From positions 1,758,933 through 1,822,932 of the forward strand of contig NZ_WRXM01000001.1 in the NCBI RefSeq assembly GCF_010119205.1: a DNA stretch of 64,000 nt, written 5' to 3'. Position 1 is the first letter of the stretch. Each line of letters starts with the position of its first letter. Below are positions 17,864-26,971 of the stretch, one piece after another. A program made the translations under genes and the position numbers. The notes beneath the pieces are model-generated. The model ran no database searches. It was not told the DNA's origin and was given only the letters and a program-made list of their open reading frames with translations. This stretch comes from Haloarcula limicola. Lineage in GTDB: Archaea; Halobacteriota; Halobacteria; Halobacteriales; Haloarculaceae.

Positions 17864-18381
17864 CCAGAGAGTACCCCGACGATCCGGCCGGTGAGTTCCC
17901 CGCGCCGCCGCGGACCGTCACCGACGCCGAGGGCCGCGAGATCGAGATCGTTCCCGCCGACGACGCCGAACGCGGACGCCTCGTCGAGATGTATCTCGAC
18001 TTCGACCCGGCCGACCGCGCGCAGGGCATCCCGCCGGTCAAGGAAGAGGCGATCGAGAAGTGGCTCGACACGATCCTCGAAGACGACTGCGTCAACGTCG
18101 TCGCCCGCCACGACGGCCACGCCGTCGGGCACGCGACGCTCGTCCCGGACCGCCACGACGAGCACGAACTCGCCATCTTCGTCCTGCAGGCCTTTCAGGG
18201 AGCGGGCATCGGGACCATGTTGCTGGAGACGCTGTTGGGGCAGGGACAGGTCGAGGGCATCGATCGGGTCTGGCTCACCGTCGAGCGGTGGAACGACCCC
18301 GCGATCGCGCTCTATCGGAAGATGGGCTTCGAGACGAGCAACGCCGAGAGCTTCGAGATCGAGATGGCGATCCAGCTCTAG
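17860..18381 (+). CDS. GNAT-family N-acetyltransferase
   Basis: The 173-residue protein shows GNAT motif A in ELAIFVLQAFQGAGIGTMLL, where QGAGIG binds the pyrophosphate of acetyl-CoA, followed by VWLTVERWNDPAIALYRKMGFE (motif B). The N-terminal 35 residues are a proline-rich lead-in. The acceptor is unknown. It is translationally coupled to the upstream USP. Its stop shares CTAG with the stop of the next, converging USP gene. Confidence 0.85.
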   Translation: MTREYPDDPAGEFPAPPRTVTDAEGREIEIVPADDAERGRLVEMYLDFDPADRAQGIPPVKEEAIEKWLDTILEDDCVNVVARHDGHAVGHATLVPDRHDEHELAIFVLQAFQGAGIGTMLLETLLGQGQVEGIDRVWLTVERWNDPAIALYRKMGFETSNAESFEIEMAIQL

Positions 18382-18815
18382 ACGGAGAGCACCGGCTGGC
18401 TCGCGTACTCCAGAACGTACAGCGCGGCGCGGCCGATGGCCTCCTCGCCGCCGCCCTCGCGCGGGACGACGATGAACTCCGCGCCGACGTCCTCCGCCGC
18501 GTCCAAGATGACGCCCCCCGGCGTCTGCATCAGTCGCTGTTCCGAGAACGCCGTCGCGGTCGAGGTGTCGAGGCCGCCGTCGTGACCGGCCGCCCGGAAC
18601 TGCTCGCGTATCTTCCGGGTGAACGTGCGGTGTTCGTCGGCGACCGACTCGGCGTCGACGAGCCCGTCGTCGATGTCCCGCCTGAGTCGCTCGTCGACGA
18701 CGAACAGCAGGTGGAGGTCGGCGTCGTATCGCTCGGCGATGGCGATAGCGTACTCGGCCGCTCGCTCGGCCCGGTCGCTCCCGTCGACCGGCACGAGCAC
18801 GAGGTCGATGTCCAT
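18378..18815 (-). CDS. Universal stress protein-like (lacks canonical ATP loop)
   Basis: The ATG at 18815 gives 145 residues starting MDIDLVLVPVDGSDRAERA, a clear USP opening. The C-terminal segment VPREGGGEEAIGRAALYVLE does not fit the G-x2-G-x9-G-S/T ATP loop, so it is probably a non-nucleotide-binding type. Together with genes at 17492 and 18930 it makes a cluster of three USPs within 2 kb. A frame open to 19325 is antisense to the next gene and rejected. Confidence 0.75.
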   Translation of the reverse strand: MDIDLVLVPVDGSDRAERAAEYAIAIAERYDADLHLLFVVDERLRRDIDDGLVDAESVADEHRTFTRKIREQFRAAGHDGGLDTSTATAFSEQRLMQTPGGVILDAAEDVGAEFIVVPREGGGEEAIGRAALYVLEYASQPVLSV

Positions 18816-18929
18816 CACTCGTCTCTGTGACCGGCCCGGGCAAAAAGCCATCCCATCAGCGCGTCGCTCTCCGCGCTCGCCCGGGGCCGAGGGAGCGGCT
18901 TTTTGGTCGTGCCCGCGGTACTCCGGCGT

Positions 18930-19394
18930 ATGTTCGAAACGGTGGTCATCGCGACCGACGGCTCGGGGAGCGCCCAGCGGGCCGTCGAGGCCGCGCTCGA
19001 CCTGGCCGCGCACTTCGATGCGACCGTCCACGCGCTGTACGTCGTCGACTCCGGCGAAGTCGAATCCACGCCCGAGGAGGTCCGCGAGGAACTGGAACGG
19101 GCCCTCGCGACCACCGGCGGCCGCGCGCTCTCGTTCGTCCGGGAGACCGCCGCCGCCGAGGCCGACGACGACGTCGTCACGGCCGTTCGGGAGGGTGACC
19201 CGGCCGACGAGATCTGCCGGTACGCCGACGAACACGACGCCGACGTGGTCGCGACGGGGACGCGGGGCCGACACGGCGACCATGGCTTCCTGCTCGGGAG
19301 CGTCGCCGAGGAGATCGTCCGGCACGCGGAGATGCCGGTCCTGACGGTTCGCCAGTTGGAGGGCGAAGCGAACCCGGAACGGGAGCAGGTGTAG
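18930..19394 (+). CDS. Universal stress protein (ATP-binding type)
   Basis: The ATG at 18930 gives 154 residues. The start MFETVVIATDGSGSAQRAVE and the loop GTRGRHGDHGFLLGS fit the G-x2-G-x9-G-S ATP-binding pattern completely. This is the only one of the three clustered USPs with an intact loop. An earlier in-frame start at 18903 is less likely, because MFETVV is the standard N terminus. Confidence 0.8.
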   Translation: MFETVVIATDGSGSAQRAVEAALDLAAHFDATVHALYVVDSGEVESTPEEVREELERALATTGGRALSFVRETAAAEADDDVVTAVREGDPADEICRYADEHDADVVATGTRGRHGDHGFLLGSVAEEIVRHAEMPVLTVRQLEGEANPEREQV

Positions 19395-19453
19395 CTCTAA
19401 CCGAGTTTTCAGTCATCGAAACGAACAGGGGTAGTGCCGTCGAACGCCGAGAC

Positions 19454-20482
19454 ATGCCCTCCCGCTCCCGTCGCGCCTTCCTCGCGGCTACCGGCGTCGG
19501 CCTCGGATCGCTCGCGGGGTGTAACGCCCTCTCGACCGAGCCGCCGGCTACGTCGCCGCCGCCGGCCGCGGACCTCGCGGACTGGACCGTCTTCGTCGAC
19601 TCGCAGGTCCCGCTCCCCGAGAGCGTCGCGTTCGACCGGACCAACGACACCACGGCGGCGGACGTCGCCGTCTTCGCGCCCACCGAGGCCAACGTCGAGC
19701 AGATCGCGGTGACGCTGGCCGACGGCACGCCGGTCGCCGTCGCCGGGACCGACGCGCAGTGGACGCTCGTGCAGGCCTGTCGCGGACTCGATGCGAGCTA
19801 CGGGCTCGCCAGCAGCGGATGGAGCGCGCAGACCACGTTCGTCGCGGCGGTGCCCCGGGGCGACCGATTGGACACGCATATCTTCGTCGGCGCGGAACTC
19901 CCGCGGGACCTGCCGTGGGCGCTGAACGAGACGCTGTCGCCCCGGGCGCAGGCCTGTACGGTCCCGTTCGAACACGTCGAACTCCCCGGAGACGTGACCC
20001 CTCTCGGGACCACCCGCATCCGCGGGCGCAACGACGTCGCCGGGTTCGATCGACGCGACAGCGTGCTCGTAGCGGACGACGACGACGTGACGCCGGTGTA
20101 CGTCGACACGTCGGCGACCATCTGGAGCGGAGAAGCGGCGGACGGCGACGACCGCTACCGCGCGGACGGCGTCGTCCTCGCGGCGGAGTTCGACGGCCGA
20201 CTGGACCGCATCGGACCGGGGTCGCAAACGACAGAGCCCCTGACGGTCGCAGACGAGAGCGACACGACGGACGACGAGGCCCGACAGGTCTTCACGCCGG
20301 AAACTGACGCCGCGCGAGACGGGTTCACCGCCTGCTCGCGGTGCCGCGTGGTCCCGGACGAACTCGGGGACCGCTTTTCGTACCTCGCCAACGCTCGCTT
20401 CCGGTGGCGAGACCCGCGACTGCTGCGTTCGGACGACGTCTGGAGCCACCACACGCCCGGCGAGGCGGTGTGGTATCTCTGA
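19454..20482 (+). CDS. Tat-exported lipoprotein of unknown function
   Basis: The 342-residue precursor begins with RSRRAFLAATGVGLGSLAGC, a twin-arginine signal ending in a lipobox with Cys26. The mature part is acidic and probably beta-rich. A cysteine pair TACSRCR lies near the C terminus, which might bind metal or form a disulfide. No family is recognised with certainty. Location outside the membrane is inferred from the signal. Confidence 0.7.
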   Translation: MPSRSRRAFLAATGVGLGSLAGCNALSTEPPATSPPPAADLADWTVFVDSQVPLPESVAFDRTNDTTAADVAVFAPTEANVEQIAVTLADGTPVAVAGTDAQWTLVQACRGLDASYGLASSGWSAQTTFVAAVPRGDRLDTHIFVGAELPRDLPWALNETLSPRAQACTVPFEHVELPGDVTPLGTTRIRGRNDVAGFDRRDSVLVADDDDVTPVYVDTSATIWSGEAADGDDRYRADGVVLAAEFDGRLDRIGPGSQTTEPLTVADESDTTDDEARQVFTPETDAARDGFTACSRCRVVPDELGDRFSYLANARFRWRDPRLLRSDDVWSHHTPGEAVWYL

Positions 20483-20521
20483 GACCGCGGGGTTCATTGC
20501 CGGCGACTGGCATGAACGGGC

Positions 20522-21613
20522 ATGGACGACTGGCTCATCGACGACGACCGCCTCTCCGTCGGCCGCAAATCCGTACTCCCCGGGGAGGGATTTTTCTTCC
20601 CCGACTCCTTCGAGGAGGAACAGGCCGAGGCCGAGGCCGCCGAGACGCTCGCCGGCGCGGGCGTCGTAGTCATCGCGGACCCGGACGCCGACGGACTGGC
20701 CTGTACGGCCCTGATCCGAGAGGCCCACGGCGAGGGAGCGCTCCTGCCCGCCGGCCCGCACGAACTGCAGGAGGCGCTCGCCTGGACCGCCGAGTACGCC
20801 GAACCCGACGCGACCGTCTTCGTCTGTGACCTCTGTCCCGACAGCGAATCCGACGTCGACGCCCTGCCGGACCTCACCGCTCGCGTCGAGCGCGTGGTCT
20901 GGTTCGACCACCACCAATGGGACGACGAGCTCGGCGCGACGGTCGACGAGACGGGCGTCGAGCGAACCGTCGGCGAGAGCGACGAGGTCTGTACCGCGGA
21001 CGTGGCACTCGTGGAACTGGACCACGAGTTCGAGGAGCGCTGGGCGGACCTCGCCGCCGTCACCCGCGACCACGACCTCTGGATACGCGACGACGAGCGC
21101 AGCGACGACCTCGCGGACTTCTCGTACTGGTCCGAGCCGGAGGAGTACATCGACGCCGTCGCCGAACACGGGGCCGACCTCTCGCCGGAGGTGCGGGAGT
21201 TCCTCGCCGAGCAGCGCGTCGAGAAGGAGGCGCTCATCGAGAAGGCCGTCGAGCGCGCCGAGATGCGCGAGATCGGCGAGTGGACCGTCGGCGTCACCTA
21301 CGGCCGCTGTTCGCAGAACGAGGTCGCCGAGGCGCTGCGAGAGCGCGGCTCCGACGCCGCCGTCATCGTCAAGCCAGCCGGCTCCGCGTCGATCCGTGGC
21401 ACCGAGAACTTCGAACGCGCCCACGAGGTCGCCCAGCAGGTCAACGGCGGCGGCCACCCGAAGGCCGCCGGCTGTAAGCCCGACATCTACGACGACATGA
21501 TGGACTACGCCCACCACTGGACGACGCGGGGAGCGGTGGCCAAACAGGCTATCATCGACGCGTTCCGGCGGCTGCCCGAGGAAGACGACGAGGGCGTCGA
21601 GACAGAACGATAG
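20522..21613 (+). CDS. DHH-family phosphoesterase
   Basis: The 363-residue enzyme has DPDADG at 53-58 (motif I), VFVCDLCPDS (motif II), VVWFDHHQWDD (the DHH motif) and, in the C-terminal DHHA1 domain, NGGGHPKAAG, which binds substrate phosphate. Relatives include RecJ-like nucleases, nanoRNases and cyclic dinucleotide phosphodiesterases; the archaeal group is often RecJ-related. It should be a manganese-dependent cytoplasmic phosphoesterase. The precise substrate is uncertain. Confidence 0.85.
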   Translation: MDDWLIDDDRLSVGRKSVLPGEGFFFPDSFEEEQAEAEAAETLAGAGVVVIADPDADGLACTALIREAHGEGALLPAGPHELQEALAWTAEYAEPDATVFVCDLCPDSESDVDALPDLTARVERVVWFDHHQWDDELGATVDETGVERTVGESDEVCTADVALVELDHEFEERWADLAAVTRDHDLWIRDDERSDDLADFSYWSEPEEYIDAVAEHGADLSPEVREFLAEQRVEKEALIEKAVERAEMREIGEWTVGVTYGRCSQNEVAEALRERGSDAAVIVKPAGSASIRGTENFERAHEVAQQVNGGGHPKAAGCKPDIYDDMMDYAHHWTTRGAVAKQAIIDAFRRLPEEDDEGVETER

Positions 21614-21679
21614 CTACCCGGGCGCGCATTCTCGTCCGCATAACGCTGATACGCCCGCCGTCCGAACGCCGAGCTGTCG

Positions 21680-22117
21680 ATGTCCACCGCCCTCCCCGCG
21701 TGGCTCCCCGACCGAGCGGCGTTGCTCGGCGAACTCTCCACTGCCGCCGCCGTCGGAGCCACCCTGTACGTCTTCGACGGGTCGCTCCCCTACGCCGCCG
21801 GTGTGGCCGTCGCGTTCTTCGCGCTTCGACTGCTTACCGACCTCGCTGAGGCCGCAGTCGGCGACTACGCCGACCACGCGCTGTTCGGCGTCCTCGTCCT
21901 CGCCGCGACGGGTTACCTCGCGGTTCTGACCCCGCCGTCGTGGCTACTCGCCGTCGGCGGCGTTGTCGGTGGCTGGTTCCTCCTCGACGGTGTCCAGCAC
22001 CTCCGCCACGGCGTGGCCCGCGACGAAGTGGGAATAAAATACTCGCACGAAGGAAGCATACTCACGGGACTCCCGAAGGCGCTGCTCGTCCGTCTCGCCG
22101 AACCGTTCCTCCTGTAG
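21680..22117 (+). CDS. Small membrane protein of unknown function
   Basis: The 145-residue protein has four hydrophobic segments (about 14-30, 34-50, 57-79, 82-100), followed by a polar tail GVARDEVGIKYSHEGS and a final amphipathic helix. No family is recognised. It lies 66 bases after the DHH gene and converges with the next gene. Confidence 0.55.
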   Translation: MSTALPAWLPDRAALLGELSTAAAVGATLYVFDGSLPYAAGVAVAFFALRLLTDLAEAAVGDYADHALFGVLVLAATGYLAVLTPPSWLLAVGGVVGGWFLLDGVQHLRHGVARDEVGIKYSHEGSILTGLPKALLVRLAEPFLL

Positions 22118-22126
22118 CGTCGTCGA

Positions 22127-22558
22127 CTACTGCTCGGCGACCCACTTGTCGCTGTACCGTTCGCCACAGGCACAGACCGCGTAGGCGTGGATCACGTCGC
22201 CTTCGGCGTAGAGGCCGCCGACGTCCTCGTTCTGTTCCTCGGCGAACGCGAAGACGAATCGCGTCGTGTGGTTCTCTTCGGGTTCCTCCTCGGCGACGGG
22301 ACAGTCCGCGCCGGTCAGGTCGTCGTGGACCGTCCCGTCGGTGTCCATCGCCTCGCGGGCCAGCGCCATCGGATCGATGCCGGTCGCCGACTGGAACGCG
22401 CTCCGGCCGTCGTCGCCGGGCAACACGAGGACGTGCCCGTCCTCGACGGCGTCGGCGTAGTCGGCCAGCGCGCCGGGGTTCGAGACGGCGTCCTCGTGGA
22501 GGAAGAAGAGGACGTCCTCGGGCCGCTCGCCCGCCAGAAACTCGGTGTGCTTGCTCAT
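22127..22558 (-). CDS. Haloarchaeal DUF5807-like protein
   Basis: The ATG at 22558 gives 143 residues starting MSKHTEFLAGERPEDVLFFL. The protein is soluble and acidic and contains Cys residues in GADCPVA and YAVCACGERYSDKW near the C terminus. Its pattern matches a haloarchaea-restricted family of unknown function. A nine-residue upstream extension is less likely because it is basic and unconserved in style. Confidence 0.65.
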   Translation of the reverse strand: MSKHTEFLAGERPEDVLFFLHEDAVSNPGALADYADAVEDGHVLVLPGDDGRSAFQSATGIDPMALAREAMDTDGTVHDDLTGADCPVAEEEPEENHTTRFVFAFAEEQNEDVGGLYAEGDVIHAYAVCACGERYSDKWVAEQ

Positions 22559-22663
22559 GCTCGCTCGGAGTCGCCCGCGACGCAAAAGTGACGCGCTTCG
22601 GGTGACCGAAAGTCCGCGCGAGCGCGCGAGTACGACGGCGACAGCGAATTGCGGTCGCCGCCG

Positions 22664-22969
22664 TCAGTCGTCGGCGACCGAGTAGTCGGCGACGGCCGAT
22701 TCGGTCGCGACCGCTTTCGTCCCGGACAGCCGCTCTCGGACGCCGGAGCGGAAGTACGCGAGCAGTCCCCACATGAGACAGCCGAAGCCGGCACCGATCG
22801 CTGGAGAGAGCATCCCGAGCGAGCCGAACATGACGGCCTTCACCAGGAGGCCGAGCGTCGTGAGTCCGGACGTTTGCAGCGGAATACGGGCGTGCGGGTC
22901 GCGCAGAGCCGGGAGTATGGAGAGCGTCAGGACGAACGTTACTACCGTAATGATATACTCTTGCCACAT
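22664..22969 (-). CDS. Small membrane protein of unknown function
   Basis: The 101-residue protein has three hydrophobic helices (about 5-20, 36-53, 56-74) and a polar C-terminal tail ending SVADD. No recognised family. The upstream 160 bases (22970-23131) are markedly AT-rich for this genome and hold no gene that I can support; they probably contain its promoter. Confidence 0.5.
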   Translation of the reverse strand: MWQEYIITVVTFVLTLSILPALRDPHARIPLQTSGLTTLGLLVKAVMFGSLGMLSPAIGAGFGCLMWGLLAYFRSGVRERLSGTKAVATESAVADYSVADD

Positions 22970-23131
22970 ATTATCGAACTTCCCCCGCGACCGAGAGAGA
23001 ATATACCCACACCGGTCGCAGTACTACTTCTACCCCAGTTCCCGATATATACTTTTACATGCAAAATCATATGTGATATTCCGCTCCGTCTCCGTATCTT
23101 TCGAGCGAAAAGTGAACAGTTCACAATCCAG

Positions 23132-23676
23132 TTAACCGAGACGAATCAGAGCCAGACAGCGCGTCCAGTCCGAACCGTCGGGGTCGGGGACCCCGATTGC
23201 GGCGGTGTAGGTGCCCGCTTCGAGCGATGTCTCGGGGCTAACGAAATCGACGACCTCACCGAGCGTCCAACTGTGCGTCGCTCCGGGTGAGAGGGCGAGC
23301 CGTCCGTTCCCAGACGAGCGCTGCTCGACTGTCTCCCACTCGGGCGTCGTCTGCCGCCGAATCGTCCACTGGAACGGGTTGAGGATCAGTTCGGTCGAAG
23401 AGTCGTTGTGAAGCGTCAGCTCGACCGACTCCGGTGGTGCACGGTCACAGATTCCGACGGGAGCACGTAGACGCTCGCAGCGTCCGTATCGACGGTGTGT
23501 GAGCAGACGTACCCGTCGCGGCCCGACCCGTCCGGCGGACACGGATACGCGGAGACGGGCTTCGACGTGGGCGACGCGGTACTGCCCCGCGATTCACCGT
23601 CCGCGGCGGGATCTCCACAACCACTGATGCCAGAAACGACCGCACAGGCGGTCTGTAACACTCGTCGCCGTCGCAT
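23132..23676 (-). pseudogene. Lipoprotein gene broken by a frameshift
   Basis: Starting at the ATG at 23676, the frame gives a signal and lipobox (MRRRRVLQTACAVV then SGISGC) and a mature part up to VYVLPSESV, then stops after a few residues. From about 23450 the adjacent frame continues sensibly as PPESVELTLHNDSSTELIL to a TAA at 23132, with a WTLGEVVDF segment typical of haloarchaeal immunoglobulin-like lipoproteins. A single-base loss around 23435-23455 would explain it. It is either a true pseudogene or a sequencing error. Confidence 0.6.
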
Positions 23677-23820
23677 ACGAGAGAACGATTCCCGCCGCGA
23701 GCATAAACGCTCCCGAGGCGAAAACCGCGCTTTGAGCGACGGCCGGCGCTCGGGACCGTTCGAACCGCAAAGAGAGAAGTTCGTTCGAGAGCGGGACAGC
23801 GGAAGGCGTACGGGAAGCAT

Positions 23821-23944
23821 CCGGCGCGCGAAGCGCGCCGGTTCAAACGCGGCGAGCGACCACCGCGCGCCTATGGCGCGCGACGGGAGCGAAGCCGCGT
23901 TTTTTCCCCACGTTTTTGCCCGAGCGAGCGCCGCGAAGCGGCGC
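23821..23944. repeat. Three short perfect GC hairpins downstream of the thermosome gene
   Basis: At 23821-23841 arms CCGGCGCGC enclose GAA; at 23864-23882 arms CGCGCGCC enclose TAT; at 23928-23944 arms GCGCCGC enclose GAA. All stems are perfect. They fill most of the 290 bases between the broken lipoprotein gene and the thermosome, in which no gene is visible. They may act in transcript ends or be palindromic repeat units. Confidence 0.65.
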
Positions 23945-23955
23945 GAGAGAGGTGC

Positions 23956-23960
23956 AAAAA
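23956..23960 (-). terminator. Oligo-T terminator of the thermosome gene
   Basis: On the minus strand TTTTT follows the stop codon by about six bases. Archaeal polymerase ends transcription at such runs, and a hairpin lies just beyond. Confidence 0.45.
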
Positions 23961-23966
23961 GTGGTT

Positions 23967-25664
23967 TTACATCATGCCGCCCATGCCGCCGCCCATGCCG
24001 CCCATGCCGCCGCCCATACCGCCGGGCGCGCCGCCGGGGCCGCCGGGTCCGCCTTCGTCCTCGTCGTCGTCGCCCTGGCCACCCTTGAGGTCGCCGGCGG
24101 CGATGACGTCGTCGATGCGGAGGATCATGACGGCCGCTTCGGTCGCAGACTCGATGGCCTGCGTCTTCACGCGCAGCGGTTCGACGACGCCGTCTTCCTC
24201 CATGTCGACGATCTCGCCGGAGTAGGCGTCGAGCCCGGAGGTGACGGCACCGCCGTCGTGCTGGCTGCGGAGGTCGACGAGCGAGTCGATGGGGTCGTGA
24301 CCCGCGTTCTCCGCGAGGGTGCGCGGGATGACGTCGATGGCGTCGGCGAAGGCCTCGACGGCGAGCTGCTCGCGCCCGCCGACGGAGTCGGCGTAGTCAC
24401 GCAGGCCCAGCGCCAGCTGGGTCTCGGGGGCACCGCCGCCGGGGAGGACCTTGCCGTCCTCCAGCGTGGCGGCGACGACGCCGAGCGAGTCCTCGATGGC
24501 GCGCTCGACCTCGTCGACGACGTGTTCGGTGCCGCCGCGGAGGATCATCGTGACGGCCTTGGCGTCCTCGACGTCCTCGACGAAGATGCGCTCGTCGCCG
24601 GCGATGTCCTTCTGGGCGACGGAGCCGGCGAAGCCGAGGTCGTCGGCCTCGATGTCGTCGATGTTCGAGACGATGCGCGCGCCCGTCGAGCGCGAGAGCG
24701 CCTCGATGTCGGACTTCTTCGCGCGGCGCACCGCGAGGATGCCCTCCTGTGCGAGGTAGTGCTGTGCCATGTCGTCGATGCCCTTCTGGCAGAAGACGAC
24801 GTCGGCACCGGCCTCTTTGAGCTTGTCGACGTACTCCTTGAGCTGGGCCTCTTCCTGGTCGAGGAACTGCTGGAGCTGGTCGGGGTCGGTGACGTTGACC
24901 TCGGTGTCCAGTTCCGTCTCCGGGACCTCGATGGCCGTGTCCAGCAGGGCGATGTCGGCGTCCTCGACGGCGAAGGGCATGTTGTCGTGGACGCGCTCCT
25001 TGTCCACGATGACGCCCTCGACGAGCTCGGACTCGTCGGTGGAACCGCCGACGACCGTCTCGACCTGGACGTTGTCCGTATCGACGGTGCCGTCGTCGTC
25101 GGCGACGGACTGGGCCGCGCGGACGACGAGCTCGGCCAGCACGTCCTTCGAGGACTCCGCGCCTTTGCCGGTCATAGCGGTGCCGGCGACCTTCTCCAGC
25201 GTCTCGGTGTCGTCGGCGTCGACCTCGATGGCGTTCTCCTCGAGGATCTCCTTGGCCTTCTCGGCGGCCTGTCGGTACCCCTGTGCCAGGATGGTGGCGT
25301 GGATGTCCTGGTCGAGGAGTTCCTCGGCCTTCGAGAGGAGTTCGCCGGCGATGACGACGGCCGTCGTCGTGCCGTCGCCGACCTCGTCCTCCTGGGTCTG
25401 GGCGACTTCGACGATCATGTTGGCCGCCGGGTGCTCGATGTCCATCTCGTCGAGGATGGTGACGCCGTCGTTCGTGACGACGACGGACCCGGAGTTGTCG
25501 ACGAGCATCTTGTCCATGCCCTTCGGACCGAGTGTGGTCCGAACGGCCTCCGCCACGGCCGTCCCGGCCGTGATGTTCATGGACTGTGCGTCCTTCCCAG
25601 AGGTGCGCTGGGACTCCTCGGAGAGTACGATCATGGGCTGGTTACCCATCTGCTGTTGAGCCAT
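23967..25664 (-). CDS. ths: Thermosome subunit (group II chaperonin)
   Basis: The ATG at 25664 gives 565 residues starting [20 protein letters not shown]. Hallmarks are [29 protein letters not shown] (nucleotide site), [11 protein letters not shown], and a Gly-Met-rich C-terminal tail facing the cavity. It folds proteins in an ATP-driven double ring. The TATA box at the leaderless distance supports this start over an upstream in-frame ATG at 25721. A 593-codon frame on the other strand is a shadow. Regulation by heat is known for such genes and is plausible here. Confidence 0.95.
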   Translation of the reverse strand: MAQQQMGNQPMIVLSEESQRTSGKDAQSMNITAGTAVAEAVRTTLGPKGMDKMLVDNSGSVVVTNDGVTILDEMDIEHPAANMIVEVAQTQEDEVGDGTTTAVVIAGELLSKAEELLDQDIHATILAQGYRQAAEKAKEILEENAIEVDADDTETLEKVAGTAMTGKGAESSKDVLAELVVRAAQSVADDDGTVDTDNVQVETVVGGSTDESELVEGVIVDKERVHDNMPFAVEDADIALLDTAIEVPETELDTEVNVTDPDQLQQFLDQEEAQLKEYVDKLKEAGADVVFCQKGIDDMAQHYLAQEGILAVRRAKKSDIEALSRSTGARIVSNIDDIEADDLGFAGSVAQKDIAGDERIFVEDVEDAKAVTMILRGGTEHVVDEVERAIEDSLGVVAATLEDGKVLPGGGAPETQLALGLRDYADSVGGREQLAVEAFADAIDVIPRTLAENAGHDPIDSLVDLRSQHDGGAVTSGLDAYSGEIVDMEEDGVVEPLRVKTQAIESATEAAVMILRIDDVIAAGDLKGGQGDDDEDEGGPGGPGGAPGGMGGGMGGMGGGMGGMM

Positions 25665-25690
25665 AGTCAGACGATGATTGAATGTGATTC

Positions 25691-25698
25691 TATATAAA
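25691..25698 (-). promoter_or_regulatory. TATA box and BRE of the thermosome gene
   Basis: On the minus strand CGGAAAGC is followed by TTTATATA, a strong BRE plus TATA box, centred about 30 bases before the ATG at 25664. This predicts a nearly leaderless transcript. Confidence 0.7.
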
Positions 25699-25803
25699 GC
25701 TTTCCGTGGCGGTGAGGCCATCGCCGCACTGGAGGGGCGTCGGGCGGTGTGTGACGGTGTGACGTGGGTGGTTTAAGTACGGATTTCGGTCGTCAGTCGC
25801 CCG

Positions 25804-26871
25804 TCAGTAGCTCATCCCGAACCGGCGATGGCGCAGTTCCGGCGTAATCTGGATTCGCGAGACGTCTTGGCCGGTGCGGTACCAGACGAACGCCGCGCGC
25901 GTGAACAGTTCACGGCACTCGATGCGAACCTCGCGGGGGACGCCCTCGGCGCGTTCGTGAACGTCTTCGATTGCCGCTCGCGTGAACAGGTCGGGGGACT
26001 GCCCCTCGTACGGTTCGTCCCGGAAGTACGCCAGCGAGCGGGCGACGTACTCGGCGACGTCGTCGGGACCGAAGGGCTCGATGCTCTCGTAGTAGCGCAG
26101 CCGAGAGTCGAGCGTCCCCCGAATCTCGGCGACCCGGCGCTTCCCCTCCGGCGTCCCGCTGAGGAAGAGGCGGACGCCGGCGTCACCGGCCACCTGCAAC
26201 GGCGAGAGGAGGTCCGCCTGCAACACCTCGATCTCGTCGACGACCAACAGGAGCGTCTTCCCCCGCGCGCGAACGCGCTGGACGGCCTCGCGGACGGCGG
26301 CTTTCGCCTCCGCCGTCGCCCACGGGATGCCGTTTCGCACCTGCGAGTAGCGAGCGAAGTCGACGGAGTAGCCGGCCGCGTAGGCCGCTTCGAGTATCGT
26401 CTGATAGAGGGACCGGGGCGTCGTTTCGCGGGGGTTGTCCAGATGGGTGACGACGAAGTCGTCGTGTTTCGAGAGGTCGCGCAGGACGATCTCCCGAAAC
26501 GCCGACTTGCCGGTGCCGTACGGACTCACGAGGCCGATGTGCTGGTCCTGCAACAGCCACGACGTGACCTGGTTCAGCATCGCCGTGTCGTGGCGGACGT
26601 ACAGCGGTTCGGGCATGTGGTCCAGTCCCGCTTCCTCGGTGAAGGGGAGGTCCGTCACGTCCTCGGGCCGTCCGCCCAGCGCCTCGCCGAAGGCCAGGAG
26701 CCGCTGTTCGACCTCGTCCAACTGGTCCAGTAAGACGCCCTCGGAGGCGCTCGCCGACCGCTCGTCGTTCTCGCTCCTGAGCCGCTCTAAGCGGTTCATC
26801 ACGTCGCCGACCGACCGACCGCTCTCGGCGTCGGTGTCGGTCCCGCCCCCGCCGTCCAAGTCGTCTGGCAC
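25804..26871 (-). CDS. Orphan AAA-family ATPase (ORC/ExeA-like)
   Basis: The 355-residue protein has a disordered acidic N terminus, a helical region (about 20-70), then Walker A SPYGTGKSA at 116-124, Walker B LLLVVDEIE at 207-215 and a sensor-like LFLSGTPEGKRR. The arrangement resembles ORC1/Cdc6, ExeA or TniB-type ATPases, but I see no clear C-terminal winged helix and no replication origin repeats nearby. It may load or remodel a protein on DNA. No partner gene is linked. Confidence 0.65.
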   Translation of the reverse strand: MPDDLDGGGGTDTDAESGRSVGDVMNRLERLRSENDERSASASEGVLLDQLDEVEQRLLAFGEALGGRPEDVTDLPFTEEAGLDHMPEPLYVRHDTAMLNQVTSWLLQDQHIGLVSPYGTGKSAFREIVLRDLSKHDDFVVTHLDNPRETTPRSLYQTILEAAYAAGYSVDFARYSQVRNGIPWATAEAKAAVREAVQRVRARGKTLLLVVDEIEVLQADLLSPLQVAGDAGVRLFLSGTPEGKRRVAEIRGTLDSRLRYYESIEPFGPDDVAEYVARSLAYFRDEPYEGQSPDLFTRAAIEDVHERAEGVPREVRIECRELFTRAAFVWYRTGQDVSRIQITPELRHRRFGMSY

Positions 26872-26971
26872 GGTCGTTCTTCACCCCTCTTGACTGTCGG
26901 CGGCGTTATATGTTACGCTCAGATCGGCGGAAAAACGACGGTTCCCGCGGCGCTGTGTCGGCGCTCGGCGG

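Noticed and set aside
23916..25697. A 593-codon frame on the plus strand opposite the thermosome gene
   Set aside because: It is the antisense shadow of the chaperonin gene: high GC keeps the frame open, the product is a low-complexity Val/Asp/Gly/Leu string, and no domain is visible.
25804..26871. Replication initiator with origin
   Set aside because: No origin repeats flank the gene and no winged helix is visible, so calling it Orc1/Cdc6 is not supported.
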